DNA from: Rotaria sp. Silwood1
Taxonomy: Eukaryota; Rotifera; Eurotatoria; Philodinida; Philodinidae
DNA length: 64,000 nt
Direction: 5' to 3'
Assembly (NCBI GenBank): GCA_905250075.1
Contig: CAJNOP010000898.1
Location: 1 to 64,000, forward strand
Shown here in pieces: positions 60,501 to 64,000 of this stretch. The notes below the pieces were generated by a model. The model was not told where the DNA came from and ran no database searches. It saw only the letters and a list, made by a program, of their open reading frames with translations. Position 1 is the stretch's first letter; each line of letters opens with the position of its first letter. Position numbers and translations under genes: made by a program.

Positions 60501-61052
60501 ATCGAACATTCAAAACCAAAATCAACTAAATCACATCGTAATGATGACGAAATTCGAATACCCAATGGTAGACCTACATCACATCGACCATCATCCGTTA
60601 CAGATACTCATAAAACAAAAAGCTCAATTCAAAGACATTCAACTTCTACTAATAATCATATTAATAAATATCACTCGAAACAACGTTCACCATCAGCAAA
60701 TGAAAGTGAAGCTGATACAGATTCAAAGGCCAGTCATACATCATCGAAAATGATCAAAACTTCTGTTCCTCCTAAACCAATAACTAAACACACAACTAAA
60801 ACTCATTCATCATCATTAGCGAAAGAACAACACAAGCGAATTCGAACTCATTCACCAAACGTATCACATTCTCGACATCGAACAGAATCTTCACCATCAT
60901 CTCCACATCGAGCAAAACCAACAAAGTTAACTAAATCACATCATACAACAAAAAAACATAGTCATAGTCCATCAAGAAAAACAAATACACATACACAAAA
61001 ACCCAAAAAAGATCATAAAACTAGAATTCTTGAAATGTCTGACGAAGTATAA
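57594..61052 (+). CDS. Seven-transmembrane receptor-like protein with long charged tail
   Basis: Exons 57594-58191 and 59017-61052 join in phase (TAT-G / GC-ATG) to 877 residues. Seven hydrophobic segments are visible: about 124-146, 160-184, 199-217, 237-262, then SVFKTLIIILFIILIVKPIL, a sixth after DRRITTLVTIF, and the seventh LRITNIIFECLAFYIF. Cys194 before TM3 and the Cys in RRHHCSIDG could form the usual class A disulphide. The DRY position reads LERI, and NPxxY is reduced to a TNIIFECLAFY-like form, so it is a divergent rhodopsin-like GPCR at best. The 120-residue N-terminus is unusual: Lys/Asp-rich repeats (KDKVKDKIKDK, EFKEKIKEKIDDK). The C-terminal tail, about 430 residues, alternates acidic runs (DDDDDD) with basic KKTxKRKS-type blocks and is probably disordered. 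Ligand unknown. Confidence 0.72.
58192..59016. other. Intron of the 7TM gene
   Basis: An 825-base intron splitting a Gly codon at the start of TM3. AT-rich, with no inner gene or transposon termini seen. Confidence 0.65.
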
Positions 61053-64000
61053 TTTGTTAGGGTTTATTTTTTTCTTTTGTGTTTATCAGTGTTATTGAGA
61101 ATGTTTGAAATATCGGATATTAATTCTTTGTCTGCACATCTGTGATGAACATCATTTATTGAAATCTCGCAATTGTTCTTCAGTGAGTTTGGGTATCTTC
61201 TTTTTACCTTTTTTGTATACTATTATTTTTTCTTTTTATTGTTTATCATTATATATAATTATAGTGAACACCCAAAAAAAAGCAAATTAAATGCTTCATC
61301 AAAAATTGCTCAATATGAGTATTATAATGTTCTTAAAATTATGTGAATCATTTAGATTCATCTTTTTTCAATTGAAAAGTTATCAAGTATTTTATACAAT
61401 TATTCAACAAATAATTCATTGATTAGATACTTATATTCAAGAAGAAAAAAATGACATGGATCGTTTATTTTTCAATGACGAAGCGCCCCTAAGCAAATCT
61501 TATTAATATGCACATCTTAAAAAAGAAAAAAGACAAAGATTATCGTCTATTGAAAGTTGTATCTGCAAGGATATTTGCATTAGAAAGAAACAAATCATGT
61601 GTTTAGTAATATGAGACGATCAATGAATGATTTCTTTAATTTATTCTTGTCTAAATATATCAAAAAAATATTGATTAAATCTTGAGTTCGATTGATATAT
61701 AATCTAGACTGAATCTAATTCATTTAAAAAAAAAACAAAAGGATCATTTAATGTTCGAGACAATGATGACGAAATTGAGATGAGGAGCATTGTATACTTT
61801 AATAGTTCACTGTGTTCATCCTTAAGAGAAATAAAAAAATTTCGGCAACATTTTATGTTAAATGACCCTTATCAGATTTTTTTTCTATGATGTACTGATT
61901 TACTGAATTTACGGGAGTAACTTCTGTAGGTGTTAATTAAGACATCAGTACAGTTAAGTTTAAACGAAATTATGAATGGGCCTAAAATGATTCCTCTGTC
62001 TTGAATGTCATAAAAATTGAGTGTAATGTTAATATGATATTCTTACTGCTTTTCGTAGTAATGTTGCTATGATTTGACATTTGTAATTGGAACCATTGAT
62101 GGATTAAAATCAGGTCATTAAGTTTTAGAATCGTCAGTCTCTGTTATTTTTTGGGATAATTACAACAAAGACAGGCTATGGATGTAAGACGTGAGTTTAT
62201 GTTTGGGCATAAATGTGGATGATGTTAGATGTTAGTTGTTTCCTAATTCCCATCCACACCTTTTTGTTTTGTATTCTTATATAATTCGAAAATCATTCAT
62301 AGAGAACCAATGGAGAAATGTATTTGTATAGAGACTATGATTTATTTGTATATTGTATTAAAAAAAAATAAAAAAATAAAAAAAAATATTTTTTTATTCG
62401 TGCCTTATAATTTACATTCTTATCAAAATACAGATACATAGTATTGACATAAACTGTAGACATAAGACCATAAAAACTTTGCTAGCATTGAATCTCTGTT
62501 TATTTACCTAAGATATAGCGAATATTTTTACAAGAAAAATATAGAGGACTACATGCTGATGTGTTATACTAATTTTTTTCTAATTACAATCGATTCTAAT
62601 CGATGTTTTATTTCTTGAGCAGACCTTAAAATATGGATGAAATGTGGGTATGGGCTTGGATATACTCTTCACCTACACCCACACTCGAAAACACTTAGAT
62701 AATGTATCAGATCTATACGGACAAAGTCTAGACCGAAGCTTGTTGTTTTCTTCTCGAGCTCCGATTCGAATTAAAAAAATTAATATTTTTCCTGATCGTC
62801 AACTAACTTTGTTCAAATCAATATTTATATCGGAGATATTTGCTCGAACTTCAAAAAGTTTTCTGCTCTTGTTTGCGTGTGTGGATTTGAGTATGAACTT
62901 CATTCACATGAACATCCAAACTCGGCACCCTGAGAATTGTTTGCTCTATTCCAAAAACAAAAAATCAATTGCAACAGACATGATCAAAGGAAGAAAGAGA
63001 ATAAATACTGAAAAACTAAAAACATCGTGACTTGCTAAATCACAAAACTAATATTATTTGAGTTGGAAATTATATGATACTTTGTTGGTCATGATTTGCA
63101 ACTATCTGTCCGAGAAACATTCCAAGATATTTATCATGCTTACTAAATTATTGTTCAAACACAATTATCATGAAGAAACTTGTGATATCTGATTTCTTTG
63201 GACGTCAATGAATGCTTTGTACGTCATGAGATATGAAGACGAGCAAACAATGCAGAACGAACCTTTTTCTTATGTTTCTAATAGTTTTGTCTGATATTAT
63301 TTTATATATATCTGTTGATGTCGAGCATCTACGATAGATTGAAAAGATGAAGGGCTTTAGATGAGGTCTTTGTCTCGTTCATGATATTTCTTTCTCAATA
63401 GATTCAATCATTGTACATGGAAAATGAAAGAATCCGTTCGGCTATTTCTTTAAAAATTTTACTGTCTACAGCTCAAAATTGAGTAAAACTTTTCAGAAAT
63501 GTAAGAGGTACACTATTTAGTCGTAGATGTGGCCGTGGGACGAAAAATTTTATCAGATATTCTAAGAATGGAAACGATAGATAATGTTAGAAACATTTTC
63601 AGAACGAGAAAAATTATTGATTTCCAGTAGGTAACGAAGCTCCACAGAACGGAGGAAACATGTTTTCAGAAAGTAGTGGGGCAGTATGAAACAAATAGCT
63701 GTGGGATTAGAGAAAGGTTGACCACTGTCTCCATCTCGCACAGTCGACATACGAAAGTTTTTAAGTTTATAATTTTCTTGCACATTGCTTGTAGAGACTC
63801 GTAGAGACTTACAGTTGATAAGGAATAAAATGAGTTCAACTTAGTTTTATTCTAACAAGTATTTGAACTAATAGCAACCTAATTCCATGCAGTCAATTTA
63901 TTTTGAGGAATTTGTTCAAAGACTTTTCGAACCATCTTCGAGTAGGACAGCCTTATTATGCTTCACAGTATAGAATTATTGATAAATGTGATAAAATTCC
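61053..64000. other. Gene-free right end of the window
   Basis: About 2.9 kb after the 7TM gene. The first few hundred bases presumably hold its 3' UTR. The ORFs at 62644-63030 and 63562-63783 have no recognisable motif. A small inverted G/C-rich feature (GTGGGTATGGGC against CACCTACACCCACAC) lies near 62645-62690. Nothing else stands out. Confidence 0.45.

Noticed and set aside
62644..63030. Plus-strand ORF of 128 codons
   Set aside because: No ATG context, domain or neighbouring exon; probably chance.
1..64000. CRISPR arrays, bacterial operons, ribosome binding sites, riboswitches
   Set aside because: The sequence is eukaryotic; no regularly spaced repeats or prokaryotic gene organisation are present.

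Overview
The window is a stretch of AT-rich metazoan nuclear DNA. It is eukaryotic: every conserved gene is split by introns with GT..AG borders, many of them only about 48-80 bases long, and the products are animal families (ERG-type potassium channel, TBC1D30-like Rab GAP, forkhead protein, CEP41, cystine-knot glycoprotein hormone, 7TM receptor). Compact introns, strong A/T third-position bias and many small non-autonomous DNA transposons suggest a small invertebrate. A bdelloid rotifer is my best guess; this is inference and no marker in the window proves it. All exon models are my own and rest on splice sites, phase continuity and family similarity.

Layout. 1-7.7 kb: a hAT-type MITE, then an ERG/KCNH potassium channel gene on the plus strand with 16 modelled exons. 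7.7-13 kb: no gene; a 10-N assembly gap lies at 10056-10065. 13-18.2 kb: a four-exon gene for a protein with two SH3 domains, then tRNA-Pro(CGG) at 18559. 18.6-28.6 kb: repeat-rich and nearly gene-free, with a decayed mariner transposase fragment, a 933-bp Tc1/mariner-type element, one orphan exon, GC-rich repeats, and a 759-bp foldback element. 28.7-31.3 kb: TBC1D30-like gene. 32.1-33 kb: a divergent forkhead gene on the minus strand, convergent with it. 35.7-38.1 kb: two nests of transposon inside transposon. 36.5-41.6 kb: a coiled-coil protein with a probable beta-propeller C-terminus, whose introns host some of these elements. 42.2-42.7 kb: a very GC-rich hAT MITE. 43.7-55.4 kb: CEP41 on the minus strand, with three oversized introns. 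One intron carries a complete glycoprotein-hormone-beta-like gene on the opposite strand; another carries a near-palindromic hAT element. 57.6-61 kb: a two-exon 7TM receptor-like gene with a long charged tail. 61-64 kb: no gene seen.

The genes do not form a pathway or operon. The strongest unexpected signals are the opposite-strand hormone gene inside CEP41, several non-autonomous element families with 8-bp target duplications (one nested pair fully dated by its duplications), a potassium channel with an altered voltage sensor and no visible PAS domain, and a forkhead domain with a rewritten recognition helix.
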